A stretch of 64,000 nucleotides of DNA from Shewanella corallii (GTDB lineage: Bacteria; Pseudomonadota; Gammaproteobacteria; Enterobacterales; Shewanellaceae): NCBI RefSeq assembly GCF_023349125.1, contig NZ_JAKIKT010000006.1:124001-188000 (forward strand), given 5' to 3'. Both the position numbers and the translations under genes were made by a program. Each line of letters begins with the position of its first letter. Position 1 is the first letter of the stretch. The notes under the pieces were generated by a model. That model worked only from the letters and a program-made list of their open reading frames with translations. It had not been told where the DNA came from and searched no databases. Positions 45,651-55,646 of this stretch are shown in pieces.

Positions 45651-48284
45651 CTAGAACTCATTCCACTCTTCATTACTTATGTTGGGCTGACTGGCAGGTT
45701 CACCTGAAACCAGTGCCAGTGGTGCGGAACTAGGCTCCATCATAGGCGCAGCAGAAGCTACAGCTTTATCCATCTTGAAGAAGCCCAATTGACGGCGCAT
45801 ATTGCGGGATTGCTCTGCCATAGCGTCTCCTGCGGCGGAAACTTCTTCCACCAGAGCAGCATTTTGCTGGGTCATTTCATCCATCTGGGATACGGCTTTG
45901 TTCACCTCACTGATGCCTGAGGATTGCTGTTCTGAGGCGATGCTGATCTGGTTGATCATCTCAGCAACCTTGGACACGGCATTGACGATTTCCTGTAGGG
46001 TTTCACCCGACTGGTTAACCAGAGAGGTCCCATCTGTGACCTTGTTGACACTGTCGCGGATGAGCTCCTTAATCTCCTTGGCCGCACCGGCACTGCGCTG
46101 CGCCAGATTGCGAACCTCACCTGCGACCACAGCAAAGCCTCTGCCCTGCTCCCCTGCGCGGGCCGCCTCTACTGCGGCATTCAGTGCCAGCAGGTTGGTT
46201 TGGAAGGCGATTTCATCGATAACACCGATAATATCCGAGATACGCTTGCTGGATTCATTGATGGCTTCCATGGCACTGACAGCCTGCTTGACCACCTTAC
46301 CGCCATGGTTGGCCTTGTCGCTGGCCTCCTTGGCCAGGTCATCAGCCAGGTTGGCGTTGTCGGCACTTTGACGCACTGTAGTGGTCATCTCTTCCATGCT
46401 GGAGGCAGTTTCTTCCAGCGATGCAGCCTGCTCTTCGGTACGCTGACTCAAGTCTGCGTTACCTTTAGCTATCTCTTCAGCTCCGGCGGTCACTGTGCTG
46501 GCTGACTCCAGAATACCGTTGAGTACTTCGGTCAGGCGTGACACGGTTGCATTGGCGTCTGTTTTGAGCTTGCCAAACTGACCCTGATAATCTCCCTGAA
46601 TCTGACGGGTCAAATCCCCTTTGGCCAGACCATCAAACATATCCACCACATCTGAAATCACATCGTCAGCGATACTGACCAGCTTATTCAGACCATTGGA
46701 CAGGTTGAGGAAGAAGCCTTCTTTATCTGCGGTGGAGATACGGCAACTGAGGTCACCGGCATTGGCCGCAGAGATGATGTCATCGATCTCATGTTCAATC
46801 GCGACTTCTGCAGTGCGGTCTGCCCACTCAACCACGGTGCCAATACGTTCACCTGAGTCGCCAATAATGGGATTGGCAATGATCTTAAAGGTACGCCCAC
46901 CCACATTCAGTTGACTGGTAAAGGTGCTGTTCAGACCTGCCAACAGACCTCTTTGATGAGCAGGGTTTTTGTGGAAAATATCGATATTGGTGCCAATCAG
47001 CGTATTGCTGTCGAATCTCGGCAGATCTTTCACTATGTCCGATTGTGCCTTGCGGAACATATTCATTACTGACTGGTTCAGATAGATGATGTTCAGGTCA
47101 GCATCTGCCACCATGGTATTGGCGGTCACGTTATCCAATGCCTGCTTGATTCGGGCATTTTCCGCCGCCAGGCGTGCTTCCTCTTCCTCACGTTGCAGGC
47201 GAGCTGTTACATCAGCCCATTCCACCACAGTGCCTGTACGTACCCCCTTATCGAAGATAGGTGTGGCAATAAGGTTAAACTTCAGGCCCGCGACTTCAAT
47301 ACGGGTCTTGTAGCTGCTGGTCAGATTCGCCAGCAGGCCTCGCTGGTGAGCGGGGTTTTTGTGGAATACATCGATATTGGTGCCAATCAGAGTTTGGCAA
47401 TTAAAGTGCACCAGACTCTGTTTGAGTTTGGCCTCATTACTGCTGAGCATCTCTTCGAGTGAGTCATTCAGGTAAATAATATTCAGGTCAGCATCTGCCA
47501 CCATAACATTAGCCTGACAGACATCCAGCGCCTGCTTAATACGGTTTGTTTCCCGCTGGTTATGCTCGCTCTCGGCTTGCATCGCTTTTTCTTTGGTCAG
47601 ATCTTTCCATTCAACAACAGTAGCAATACGTTCATGGTCATTATCGAACACAGGAGAGGCAATCAGGCTGAAGGTACGGCCACCCACGGTAATTTCGCTG
47701 TTGTGCGCACTGCGCAGACCGGCAATCAGACCTCGCTGATGAGCAGGGTTTTTATGGAACATATCCATGTGTGCACCTGCGAGTCGCTTGCTGTTGAACT
47801 CAGGCAGTTCCTTGCGAATATCTGATTCAGCGTTATCCAGTGCTTTTTGCAGAGACTCGTTGAGGTAGAGGATTTCACCATCAGGGCTGGCAAGCATCAC
47901 ATTGGCCTGACAGATATCCAGTGCCTGGCTGGTAATTTCTGACAGGTCGTTGCCAGCTTTGGGCTGCTTGAATTTGGCCGTTAACGCCATCCAGCCCGGC
48001 AGGGCCAATCTGGAGAAACCTGTGGAATTGCCATCCAGTGCCAGTGACAGCTCCTGAAACGCCAGCGAGACTTGTTGATCCATCTGGTTGATTTTGGCGT
48101 AAGCCAGTGCGAACACCACAATGGCGCCAACCTGAGCAGCGGCAACCCAGACTGAGGGCACACTGGCCAAACTGAGCACCAGGCCCAGCAGACTAATGGC
48201 TATACCCGCGCCAGCGAGGGGGGCAGCCCCGAGTGATGTCGAAGTTTCTGCAGTGGACGCTGCAGTCATTTTGCTTGCTTCCAT
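45651..48284 (-). CDS. Methyl-accepting chemotaxis protein with three PAS domains
   Basis: The product is 877 aa. Two close membrane-type stretches occur near residues 20-65 with no real periplasmic domain. Three similar PAS units follow at about 128-236, 252-358 and 378-484, each with a copy of [17 protein letters not shown]-like helix follows (about 487-560), then the signalling hairpin (about 590-830) with tip [20 protein letters not shown]. The last residues end in E-W-N-E-F, of the CheR/CheB-docking type. It would sense an internal or redox/small-ligand cue. Four predicted methylation segments are rich in Glu/Gln. Confidence 0.95.
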   Translation of the reverse strand: MEASKMTAASTAETSTSLGAAPLAGAGIAISLLGLVLSLASVPSVWVAAAQVGAIVVFALAYAKINQMDQQVSLAFQELSLALDGNSTGFSRLALPGWMALTAKFKQPKAGNDLSEITSQALDICQANVMLASPDGEILYLNESLQKALDNAESDIRKELPEFNSKRLAGAHMDMFHKNPAHQRGLIAGLRSAHNSEITVGGRTFSLIASPVFDNDHERIATVVEWKDLTKEKAMQAESEHNQRETNRIKQALDVCQANVMVADADLNIIYLNDSLEEMLSSNEAKLKQSLVHFNCQTLIGTNIDVFHKNPAHQRGLLANLTSSYKTRIEVAGLKFNLIATPIFDKGVRTGTVVEWADVTARLQREEEEARLAAENARIKQALDNVTANTMVADADLNIIYLNQSVMNMFRKAQSDIVKDLPRFDSNTLIGTNIDIFHKNPAHQRGLLAGLNSTFTSQLNVGGRTFKIIANPIIGDSGERIGTVVEWADRTAEVAIEHEIDDIISAANAGDLSCRISTADKEGFFLNLSNGLNKLVSIADDVISDVVDMFDGLAKGDLTRQIQGDYQGQFGKLKTDANATVSRLTEVLNGILESASTVTAGAEEIAKGNADLSQRTEEQAASLEETASSMEEMTTTVRQSADNANLADDLAKEASDKANHGGKVVKQAVSAMEAINESSKRISDIIGVIDEIAFQTNLLALNAAVEAARAGEQGRGFAVVAGEVRNLAQRSAGAAKEIKELIRDSVNKVTDGTSLVNQSGETLQEIVNAVSKVAEMINQISIASEQQSSGISEVNKAVSQMDEMTQQNAALVEEVSAAGDAMAEQSRNMRRQLGFFKMDKAVASAAPMMEPSSAPLALVSGEPASQPNISNEEWNEF

Positions 48285-48307
48285 TCGTCCGTCCTCTTAA
48301 GACCCTG

Positions 48308-48862
48308 TTACGCGATTGCCTCAGTGGGCTGTGCTTTATCCAGTGTTTCAATCATTTGTGATAGCTTTGCTGCATCCGGCAGCACCTCTGAACCCAGTAG
48401 TAGGTTGATATCCAGCAGGATGACCATTTTATCGTTTACATTGGTCAGCCCCTTGATAAACCTGAGATCCGCTTCCTGGCCGAAGTCCGGAGCTGAGCGG
48501 ATGCTGCCATGGTTAATGCTGAACACATCTGATACAGCATCCACCACTATGCCTATGACTTTTTGGGTGTTTTCCACTGAAACCTTGACCACGATAACCA
48601 CTGTGGTTGGGCCATATTCCAGCGAGGCTATACCGAATCTTTGCCTGAGATCTATGATGGGCACTATGGTGCCTCGCAGATTGATTACCCCTTTGACATG
48701 CTCAGGGGCGTTGGGGATAGCCGTCGTCGGCTCCCATCCGCGGATCTCCTGCACTGAGAGTATGTCTACTCCATATTCCTCTTCGGCCATGATGAAACTC
48801 AGGAACTGCTGTCCTTCATGTTCCGCGACCGCCATATTTTCTTCAGTGGCAATATTTTCCAT
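48308..48862 (-). CDS. cheW: Chemotaxis coupling protein CheW
   Basis: The product is 184 aa. The CheW fold is shown by FLSFIMAEEEYGVDILSVQEIRG, PEHVKGVINLRGTIVPIIDLRQRF and VVDAVSDVF. It links receptors to CheA at the inner face of the membrane. It is placed between cheA (11 bp upstream) and the receptor gene (23 bp downstream), all on the minus strand, so co-expression is expected. Confidence 0.95.
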   Translation of the reverse strand: MENIATEENMAVAEHEGQQFLSFIMAEEEYGVDILSVQEIRGWEPTTAIPNAPEHVKGVINLRGTIVPIIDLRQRFGIASLEYGPTTVVIVVKVSVENTQKVIGIVVDAVSDVFSINHGSIRSAPDFGQEADLRFIKGLTNVNDKMVILLDINLLLGSEVLPDAAKLSQMIETLDKAQPTEAIA

Positions 48863-48873
48863 TGTCAGCTTCC

Positions 48874-50886
48874 TTACGCTGCATGCTCGTTGCTATGGCC
48901 AATTCCTGCCAGATTGACCAAGCCGGCAACGTCGATAATCAGAGCTACTGTGCCGTTGCCCAGGATCGTGGCACCAGATACGCCAGGTATGCGTGTGTAG
49001 TTGTCTTCCAGGTTCTTGATGACAACCTGTTGCTGCGCGAGCAACTCATCAACCAATAGGCCGACTTTTTCGTTGCTGTTATCTACCACCATCACCAGGC
49101 CATCTTTTATGTTCTGTGCCTCTGCGTGATGGCCAAACTCTTTAAACACTTTGACCACAGGGACGTATTCATCCCGCAGCCGAATGAGTTCGTGTTCATC
49201 GCTGAGGCGGTTGATTCTGTCCTGAGAGACCTGCAGCGATTCATAGATAGAAACCAGTGGTACCACATAGACATGATCGCCAATGCGCACCAACTGACCG
49301 TCGAGAATGGCCAATGTCAGCGGTAAACGTATGGTAAAACGACTGCCTTCATCTTTGCGGGAGCGAAGATCTATAGTGCCGTTAAGCTCGTGAATATTCC
49401 GTTTAACGACATCCATGCCTACGCCCCGGCCTGAAAGATCAGAGACGGCATCAGCAGTAGAAAATCCGGGCTTGAAGATTAGCTGATGGATAGCGTCATC
49501 AGACAGATCTTCATCTGGGCTAACCAGTCCTTTTTCGACAGCTTTGTTGAGAATTTTCTCTGTATTCAGGCCTGCGCCGTCGTCAATAATCTCAATCACA
49601 ATGTTGCCGCCCTGGTGATAGGCGTTGAGGGTAATGGAGCCGGTTTCAGTTTTGCCCTTGGCAACTCTGTCTTCCGGTGATTCCAGACCGTGGTCAAGGG
49701 AGTTGCGAACCAGGTGTACCATTGGGTCGACAATCTTCTCCATCACGGTTTTATCCAATTCAGTCTCCTCACCTTTCATGATGAGTTCGACTTTCTTGCC
49801 GAGTTGCTGACTGGTGTCTCTCACCAGCCTTGGGAATCGGTTAAAGGCGAAACTGATGGGGATCATACGGATCTGCATAACGCTTTCCTGTAGATCCCGG
49901 GTGTGGGACGCCAGCTGTTCCAGCCCTTGTTGCAGCATGAGCACAGATTCCTGGGAGATCTCTTCCTGCTGGCCTATCTGGCCCAGCATTGCCTGGGTGA
50001 TCACCAGTTCGCCTACCATGTTAATAAGCATATCTATCTTTTCGGTGCTGACCCGGATAGACCCACCATCTGTGTTCTTGGGTTTGGCTGTGCCTTGAGG
50101 TTTAGAGGTAACAGTCTGGACGACCGCCGAAGTTTTGGCTTCAGCTTGCTCTTGTTCGGCAGGCTCAGTGGTGACCTGTTCGTAACTGATTTCACATTCA
50201 TCCTCGACCCACTCGAAAGCTTCTTTGATCTTTTCCTGAGGCTGGTCCGTTTCCAGCTCGAGCTCCCAGCTGAGATAACAGGCTTCAGGATCATAACCAT
50301 CAAGAGCTGGCATCTCTTTGGTGAGTAGCGTGACATTGAGTGAGCCTATATCTCTGAGTTCATTGAACATCAGCATAGGATCATTGCCACAGCGCATGAT
50401 GTGCTCGCCCGCAATGAATCGGATCCGCCAGATTTGGTTTGCCGAAGTATCTGCAACCGGTTCTGCGTCTGTAGTAGCCTCAGAAGATGTCTGACTGTCG
50501 GCGCCGAGCGCTTCATTTAGTCGTTGTTCAAGCTCTTGCAACTTGGGGTCGGAATACTCTGTTTCCGCCATCAGGGCATCGAGCATCCCCCTCAGCACAT
50601 CCACGGAGTGCAGCAAAATATCGACATGGTCCGGCAACATCTTGCGCCTGCCATCGCGGATTTCATCCAGCAGAGTTTCCAGCAGGTGAGTAAAGTTGGC
50701 CACAGCAGTGAATCCAAAGGTACCACTGCCACCTTTGATGGAGTGTGCTGATCTGAAGATGGTATTAATGGCTTCATCATCCGGGTTATCCACATCCAGA
50801 TTCAGTAGCTCTGCCTCCATCGCAGCCAGACCTTCGATACTCTCTTCGAAAAAAACCTGACTGAACTGGCTGAGATCGATATCCAT
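48874..50886 (-). CDS. cheA: Chemotaxis histidine kinase CheA
   Basis: The product is 670 aa. Domains in order: P1/Hpt with His48 (RSAHSIKGGSGTFGF), a P2-like region about 150-240 rich in Glu/Trp (IWRIRFIAGEHIM, DECEISYEQV), a Pro/Ala/Thr linker, P3 dimerisation (about 280-345), P4 ATPase with N-box HLVRNSLDHGLE, G1 DDGAGL and G2 GRGVGMDV, and P5 CheW-like domain (about 540-665). It phosphorylates CheY and CheB. The STAS and CheY genes precede it. The start ATG follows a GAGATCAA-type site. Confidence 0.97.
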   Translation of the reverse strand: MDIDLSQFSQVFFEESIEGLAAMEAELLNLDVDNPDDEAINTIFRSAHSIKGGSGTFGFTAVANFTHLLETLLDEIRDGRRKMLPDHVDILLHSVDVLRGMLDALMAETEYSDPKLQELEQRLNEALGADSQTSSEATTDAEPVADTSANQIWRIRFIAGEHIMRCGNDPMLMFNELRDIGSLNVTLLTKEMPALDGYDPEACYLSWELELETDQPQEKIKEAFEWVEDECEISYEQVTTEPAEQEQAEAKTSAVVQTVTSKPQGTAKPKNTDGGSIRVSTEKIDMLINMVGELVITQAMLGQIGQQEEISQESVLMLQQGLEQLASHTRDLQESVMQIRMIPISFAFNRFPRLVRDTSQQLGKKVELIMKGEETELDKTVMEKIVDPMVHLVRNSLDHGLESPEDRVAKGKTETGSITLNAYHQGGNIVIEIIDDGAGLNTEKILNKAVEKGLVSPDEDLSDDAIHQLIFKPGFSTADAVSDLSGRGVGMDVVKRNIHELNGTIDLRSRKDEGSRFTIRLPLTLAILDGQLVRIGDHVYVVPLVSIYESLQVSQDRINRLSDEHELIRLRDEYVPVVKVFKEFGHHAEAQNIKDGLVMVVDNSNEKVGLLVDELLAQQQVVIKNLEDNYTRIPGVSGATILGNGTVALIIDVAGLVNLAGIGHSNEHAA

Positions 50887-50913
50887 ATGCCTTTGATCTC
50901 CGTGATGCTGTTG

Positions 50914-51276
50914 TTAACCCAAGACTTTGCGTACTGTCGCCAACAATTGATCTGGATTGAATGGTTTTACAATCCAGCCGGTTGCGCCGGCAGCTCTGCC
51001 TTCCTGCTTTTTGTCACCACCGGATTCAGTAGTAAGCATCAGCAAGGGGGTAAATTTATAGGCGGGTAGATCCCGAAGATTTCTAATCAGGGTGATGCCA
51101 TCCATCACGGGCATATTTACATCTGATATCACCAGATCATATTGTCCCTGTTGTGCCACCTTGAGAGCCTCATCGCCATTGCAGGCCTCGGTAACATCGA
51201 AACCTGCCGTCTTAAGCGTGAAGCCCACCATTTGACGCATTGATGCCGAATCATCAACTGCAAGTATTTTCTTCAT
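50914..51276 (-). CDS. cheY: CheY-like chemotaxis response regulator
   Basis: The product is 120 aa, a single receiver domain. Acidic pair (AVDDSASMRQM), phospho-acceptor Asp52 (ISDVNMPVMDG), Thr in MLTTESGGDKK and Lys in IVKPFNPDQL are all present, so it is able to accept phosphate from CheA. It lies in the che cluster between the STAS gene (14 bp) and cheA (28 bp). Whether it binds the flagellar switch or acts as a phosphate sink for another pathway cannot be told. Confidence 0.95.
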   Translation of the reverse strand: MKKILAVDDSASMRQMVGFTLKTAGFDVTEACNGDEALKVAQQGQYDLVISDVNMPVMDGITLIRNLRDLPAYKFTPLLMLTTESGGDKKQEGRAAGATGWIVKPFNPDQLLATVRKVLG

Positions 51277-51290
51277 ATGCTGTGTTCCTT

Positions 51291-51572
51291 TCAGATGTCG
51301 GAAAATAGCGCAGGGATTTCAATTCCCAAGCTTTGAAGTTGTGCCTGCAACTCAACTGTCCCGTTTTGCCAGGTGAGTCGGTGAGAGTCGCTTTCATCAA
51401 GTTTGGACAGCAGGTGCAGCAGTTGTGCTCCTGCAGTATCAACCTGAATCAGCTTGCCTGCATCCAATGTCAGGGCATCTCCCTGAGCCAGATGTTCATG
51501 CAATTTGGTATACACATCCTGTACGGATCTGATGGTGAGTTCTGTGTCGAAAGTCTCTGTGTAATCTGGCAT
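51291..51572 (-). CDS. STAS-domain protein at head of che cluster
   Basis: The product is 93 aa, a single STAS fold (LTIRSVQDVYTKLHEHLAQGDALTLDAGKLIQVDTAGAQLLHLL). The position usually phosphorylated in SpoIIAA-type proteins (Ser in D-S-x-G) is replaced by Thr in DTAGAQ, which could still be modified. STAS genes at the start of che operons are common in gamma-proteobacteria with PAS-type receptors; their function there is not settled. It is the first gene of the seven-gene unit. Confidence 0.85.
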   Translation of the reverse strand: MPDYTETFDTELTIRSVQDVYTKLHEHLAQGDALTLDAGKLIQVDTAGAQLLHLLSKLDESDSHRLTWQNGTVELQAQLQSLGIEIPALFSDI

Positions 51573-51754
51573 TAGTCATCCCCTGAACTTGAGCCAACGT
51601 CTCCCTCTATCAACAAAAGATAGTCGTCAATTCAGAGTATTGCCTGCGATGGAAAAAATTTTTTTAGCTTGGGTGACTGAGGATTAGGTCTGAGGGCTGT
51701 CAGGGGCTGCAACTAAGGTTGCAGATTCAGCGGAGGGAAGTCTTGAGTATGCTG

Positions 51755-51776
51755 AACCCGGCGTGAACGCCGGGTT
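51755..51776 (-). terminator. Hairpin at the end of the cox operon
   Basis: AACCCGGCG pairs with CGCCGGGTT across four bases, ten bases past the SCO-family stop. No strong T-run follows on either strand, so it may be only partly efficient. Confidence 0.55.
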
Positions 51777-51785
51777 CGTTGATGA

Positions 51786-52412
51786 TCAAAGTGATTGGAT
51801 TGCCTGGACGTCTGCAACCATTTCTTGCAGACGAATTTGAGGCAGGGATTTACCTTCGCTGCGGGGTTTGACCACTGCGACCTTTTCCCCTTTTGGGTTG
51901 AGTAGCACCATAGATGCGCTGTGGTCGACCGTGTAATCCTCCCCTTCGCCGACCATGGCATAGATCATCCCAAGTTGACGGGTGAGGGGAAACAGCTCGG
52001 AATGAGGCGCTGTTGCAGCAACAAACTCAGGGTTAAAAAATTCTATATAACTGGCAAGTTTATCCTGAGTATCACGCTCGGGATCCACAGATATAAACAC
52101 CACTTGCAGCGGGGCTTCCTTATTGAGGTCTGCATAGGCAGCTGCCAATTTTCCCATGGTGGTTGGGCAGATATCCGGACAGGAAGTAAAGCCAATAAAG
52201 ATCAGGCTCCACTTTCCTTTGAGGCTGTCGTTATTGAATGAGCTACCGTGCTGATCCTGTAGTTCGAAGGGCGCCATGGCTCTCGCTTCCGGGAACAGAT
52301 AGCTGGTCTTTAAGTCCGGCGGTGACTGATGTTGACGCCACTGGGAGGCGGCCAACACTCCCAGAGTCATCAGCAGTACCGCAGCGACTATGATAAAGGG
52401 TCGCTTCATCAT
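51786..52412 (-). CDS. SCO1/SenC-family copper chaperone for cytochrome oxidase
   Basis: The ATG at 52412 follows directly on the cyoE/ctaB stop (earlier in-frame codon overlaps it); product 208 aa. One N-terminal membrane helix (FIIVAAVLLMTLGVLA) anchors a thioredoxin-like periplasmic domain with the copper-binding CPDICPTTMG (CxxxC) and His in DHSASMVLL. It delivers copper to the CuA centre of subunit II or keeps its cysteines reduced. It is the last gene of the cox operon. Confidence 0.93.
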   Translation of the reverse strand: MMKRPFIIVAAVLLMTLGVLAASQWRQHQSPPDLKTSYLFPEARAMAPFELQDQHGSSFNNDSLKGKWSLIFIGFTSCPDICPTTMGKLAAAYADLNKEAPLQVVFISVDPERDTQDKLASYIEFFNPEFVAATAPHSELFPLTRQLGMIYAMVGEGEDYTVDHSASMVLLNPKGEKVAVVKPRSEGKSLPQIRLQEMVADVQAIQSL

Positions 52413-52414
52413 GC

Positions 52415-53338
52415 TTAGCCCCACAGATAGTGATCGGCCAGCAGAGCCAGGAACAGCAGCATCAGGTGATAGATAGAGAACTTGAACACATTCATCGCCA
52501 ATCCTGGCTCATCTGCATACTTTAACTGCCAGGCTTTATAGATAAAGGCGCAGCTGAGAAGGGTGGAGCTGACCAGGTACAGAGGCCCGGACATGCCAAC
52601 CAGCACGGGCAACAAACAGGCGATCGCCAGCAGGAAGGTGTACAGCAGAATGCAGGTCTTGGTGAACTCTGTACCATGGGTCACGGGCAACATGGGCACG
52701 TCCACTTTGGCATAATCCGCTTTGCGGTGAATCGCCAGGGCCCAGAAATGAGGGGGAGTCCAGGTGAATATGATAATGACCAGCAGCAAGCTGTGACCAT
52801 GGAACTCACCTGTGACTGCGGTCCAGCCAAGCAGCGGAGGCATGGCGCCTGCAAGACCACCGATCACAATATTCTGAGGCGTAGCCCGCTTCAGATAAGC
52901 CGTATACACAATGGCATAACCAATAAGGCTGGCGAAGGTGAGCCAGGCGGTAATGGCATTCACCAGGGTATACAGGATGACAAAGCCCAATACAGCCAGC
53001 AGCAAGGCAAAGGTTAGAGCGTGACCCGCGCTGACTTTTCCTTTGGGCAGGGGTCGGTTGTAGGTGCGGGCCATTTGCCCGTCAATACGTCTGTCGATCA
53101 AATGGTTCAGTGCGGCAGCGGCACCCGACATCATGGCGATGCCAATCAAACCAAAGATCATTGGCCGCAGCGGAACACTACCCGGCACCGCCAGACACAT
53201 ACCCACCAATACAGTGAGTAGCATCAGTGCCACCACCTTGGGTTTTGTCATTTCGTAGTAGGCCCGCCACTGAAAGGTCATAGGTTGACGCGAGGCATTG
53301 CTTGTTTGTGGGGTCGCCACCTGTATTGATTTCGCCAT
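52415..53338 (-). CDS. ctaB: Protoheme IX farnesyltransferase (heme O synthase)
   Basis: AAGGAG sits six bases before the ATG at 53338, so that start (two codons into the longer frame) is used; product 307 aa. About nine membrane helices are apparent. The isoprenyl-diphosphate-binding Asp motif is [15 protein letters not shown], and [19 protein letters not shown] and [23 protein letters not shown] are typical CyoE/CtaB blocks. It converts heme b into heme O, the step before CtaA. It lies between ctaA and the SCO gene. Confidence 0.96.
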   Translation of the reverse strand: MAKSIQVATPQTSNASRQPMTFQWRAYYEMTKPKVVALMLLTVLVGMCLAVPGSVPLRPMIFGLIGIAMMSGAAAALNHLIDRRIDGQMARTYNRPLPKGKVSAGHALTFALLLAVLGFVILYTLVNAITAWLTFASLIGYAIVYTAYLKRATPQNIVIGGLAGAMPPLLGWTAVTGEFHGHSLLLVIIIFTWTPPHFWALAIHRKADYAKVDVPMLPVTHGTEFTKTCILLYTFLLAIACLLPVLVGMSGPLYLVSSTLLSCAFIYKAWQLKYADEPGLAMNVFKFSIYHLMLLFLALLADHYLWG

Positions 53339-53351
53339 ACTCAACTCCTTG

Positions 53352-54335
53352 TTATGCCTTGCGCCACAGGGCGTAATTGATATAAACCATGGTCAACAGC
53401 AGGAGCGCTGCGCCAACATTGTGGGAAACTGCGATGCCCAGAGGCAGGTGAAGCACGATATTGGAAATACCCAGTCCGATCTGTACGGCAAGCACCAGTA
53501 CCAGCAGTACCGCGCTACTGCGAAGCAAGCCTGATTGAGCGGTGCGCCATAGCTTGAAGGCTAACCACAGCAAAATGCCTGCAGTGACCACTGCTCCGAA
53601 CCTGTGCACCACGTGGATAGTCATGCGGGTGTGATAATCGAGTACGCCAAATTCAAAACTGGGGTGGTCGCCCTGGAATGGGGAAAATGCCTTGGCCAGT
53701 TGCAGATTAGCCATCCAGTCACCTTCACATACAGGGAGCTGGGTACAGGCGAGGGCGGCATAGTTGGATGAGGTCCAGCCTCCAAGGAGTATCTGCAAAA
53801 CCACTACTACCAGACCTGCCATGGCCAGCGGTGCCAGCTTGCGTGCAGTGCTGTCGCCCCCGGGGATTCTCAGGGGTTTGGTTCTTAAATAGAGCAACAG
53901 CAATAGTGACAGTAACGTAAAGCCCCCGAGCAAATGACTCATCACCACTATGGGCATCAGCTTCATGGTGACTGTCCACATCCCTAACAGCGCCTGAAAG
54001 ATAATCAGAGCAGAGATAAAGATAGGAAGTTTGTTGGGAGCTTCAGGATCTCTGAGGCAACGGATCAAAATCCACAGCACCAGCAGACCCAGGGTACCGG
54101 CAACATATCTGTGGATCATCTCAAGCCAGGCTTTATAGGGTTCGACCTCCTGATCTGGGAAGAGATTGTCAGCTTTAGCCAGCTCATGGGCTTCATCGGG
54201 CACAGTCAGGTGGCCGTAGCACCCAGGCCAGTCAGGACAGCCCAGACCTGCATCCTCAAGGCGGGTATAGGCCCCCATGATGATAACGAACAGGGTAAAG
54301 ATCAGGGTGAGTTTAAGCAGAGATTTCAGTGTCAT
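53352..54335 (-). CDS. ctaA: Heme A synthase CtaA (COX15-type)
   Basis: The product is 327 aa with eight hydrophobic helices. Conserved His residues lie in [36 protein letters not shown] and [10 protein letters not shown], which bind heme b and the substrate heme. A Cys pair in [11 protein letters not shown] is the redox loop. It oxidises the methyl group of heme O to give heme A for subunit I. Its ATG overlaps the stop of the upstream unknown gene by one base. Confidence 0.96.
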   Translation of the reverse strand: MTLKSLLKLTLIFTLFVIIMGAYTRLEDAGLGCPDWPGCYGHLTVPDEAHELAKADNLFPDQEVEPYKAWLEMIHRYVAGTLGLLVLWILIRCLRDPEAPNKLPIFISALIIFQALLGMWTVTMKLMPIVVMSHLLGGFTLLSLLLLLYLRTKPLRIPGGDSTARKLAPLAMAGLVVVVLQILLGGWTSSNYAALACTQLPVCEGDWMANLQLAKAFSPFQGDHPSFEFGVLDYHTRMTIHVVHRFGAVVTAGILLWLAFKLWRTAQSGLLRSSAVLLVLVLAVQIGLGISNIVLHLPLGIAVSHNVGAALLLLTMVYINYALWRKA

Positions 54336-54871
54336 CAGCCAATCCTCGACAACTTGAGCATTTTTCTGAGATCTGCCAGCAGATCTTTGCCCTGTGCAAT
54401 TTGTGCATCCTTGCCGGATACTGTGGCATAACGCATCACCAGATTACCCATGGGGTCGACGATTACGATCTCGCCTCCCGCCAATTGGGACGCCATCGCT
54501 GAAGAGGGAGTCATAACCGGCATGTCTTGAGCTGTCTGCGGTACTGTAGCCTGAGGCTGCATGACAACAGGGGTGACTCTGTCCCTGTATTTGCCCAGTG
54601 CGGTATGGCTTTGTTTGATGACATAAAGGCGATCCTGACACTGGGTGTTGCAGTTTGCAGGAGGCATATAGATCACCTGCCACAGGCCTTTATGGGGATT
54701 TTCCATGCCCAGAGTGGAGTAGTTGACGGGCTCGTTGATTAACACGCCCTTATTGGTGACTCCACCCTGATACCAGTGATTATCCAGTACCAACTTGGCC
54801 AGTATGACCGGCAAGATAAAGGCGACGAGCACCAGTATCAGACTTAAGCGGCTTTTAAATAGGGAGTTCAT
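54335..54871 (-). CDS. Single-pass membrane protein of unknown function in cox operon
   Basis: The ATG at 54871 has AGAGGAG upstream and gives 178 aa. One N-terminal membrane helix (SLILVLVAFILPVILAKLVL) leads to an exported domain. That domain holds a Cys pair in PPANCNTQCQDRL (CxxxC-like) and GEIVIVDPMGNLVMRY, which together recall a reduced thioredoxin/SCO-like fold. This suggests a role in CuA or oxidase assembly, but I do not know a named family. It lies between the SURF1 gene and ctaA with a one-base overlap, so it is surely cotranscribed. Confidence 0.75.
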   Translation of the reverse strand: MNSLFKSRLSLILVLVAFILPVILAKLVLDNHWYQGGVTNKGVLINEPVNYSTLGMENPHKGLWQVIYMPPANCNTQCQDRLYVIKQSHTALGKYRDRVTPVVMQPQATVPQTAQDMPVMTPSSAMASQLAGGEIVIVDPMGNLVMRYATVSGKDAQIAQGKDLLADLRKMLKLSRIG

Positions 54872-54908
54872 CTTGGCTCCTCTGGTTATGATGCGAAATG
54901 ACATCTTT

Positions 54909-55622
54909 TCAGTTCGCTTTTCTGTACCTCTGTCTCAGCACAAAAAAGACACTCAGTAAAAATAAAGCCGTGGCCATGGAGAACCACTGTACGGCATATC
55001 CCATATGCTTTTCTGGCGGCATAGGAATGGGATGCCAGGATCTGGGCAGCGATACTCCCGCCAAATTATCCGGTTGCAATGCCAGCGCCATGACCGGAAA
55101 ACCCAAATGCTCGTTCAACTCGTCAAAGTTGAGGTTTTGTATTCTTAAAGGGGAATGAGTATCTGCCAGCAGTTTGTGGCTTAAGGGATTTGCCTCCTTG
55201 CGATACACCTTTCCCTGTAACAGGACTTCGCCCTGTACGCTTGGTACCTGCGGCAACTGAGATCTCTGGCGCGGCGCAGGTACAAAGCCAAGTTCAACTA
55301 AAATTCTGGGGCCGGATTGGGTGACCTCAAATAACTGATAAGCCAGATATCCAACCCTGCCATCAACCACCTGGTTATCGAGCAATATCAGAGGCTCAGC
55401 CAGGGCGGAGGCGCTTAGCTGGAAACGGTAACCACTCGGGTTGTCATCATTCTCAGCCAGTATCAACAGCTCACTGAAGCCCAGTGGTCGCTCCTTCATT
55501 CTGGACTCAAGCTGTGCCTGCCACTGGGTCTTCTCTTCTGCTCTGGACAGCTGCCAGAAGCCAAGCTTGACCATCAGCACAAATATCCCCAAAGTGAGCA
55601 GTACAAAAATCGCTCTAATCAT
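54909..55622 (-). CDS. SURF1-family cytochrome oxidase assembly protein
   Basis: GAGG with a five-base spacer supports the ATG at 55622; product 237 aa. Two membrane helices, near the N-terminus (FVLLTLGIFVLMVKLGFWQLSRAEEK) and the C-terminus (QWFSMATALFLLSVFFVL), enclose a periplasmic domain. WQLSRAEEK and GYAVQWFSMA are the family ends. SURF1 helps place heme A in subunit I. Its start is only 24 bp from the start of the divergent DUF2909 gene. Confidence 0.93.
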   Translation of the reverse strand: MIRAIFVLLTLGIFVLMVKLGFWQLSRAEEKTQWQAQLESRMKERPLGFSELLILAENDDNPSGYRFQLSASALAEPLILLDNQVVDGRVGYLAYQLFEVTQSGPRILVELGFVPAPRQRSQLPQVPSVQGEVLLQGKVYRKEANPLSHKLLADTHSPLRIQNLNFDELNEHLGFPVMALALQPDNLAGVSLPRSWHPIPMPPEKHMGYAVQWFSMATALFLLSVFFVLRQRYRKAN

Positions 55623-55646
55623 CTTACCTCGATGCAAGGACTGCCA

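Noticed and set aside
44824-51572. Possible flagellar operon around the che genes
   Set aside because: No flagellar structural or export genes are present on either side; the flanks are a deacetylase and the oxidase operon.
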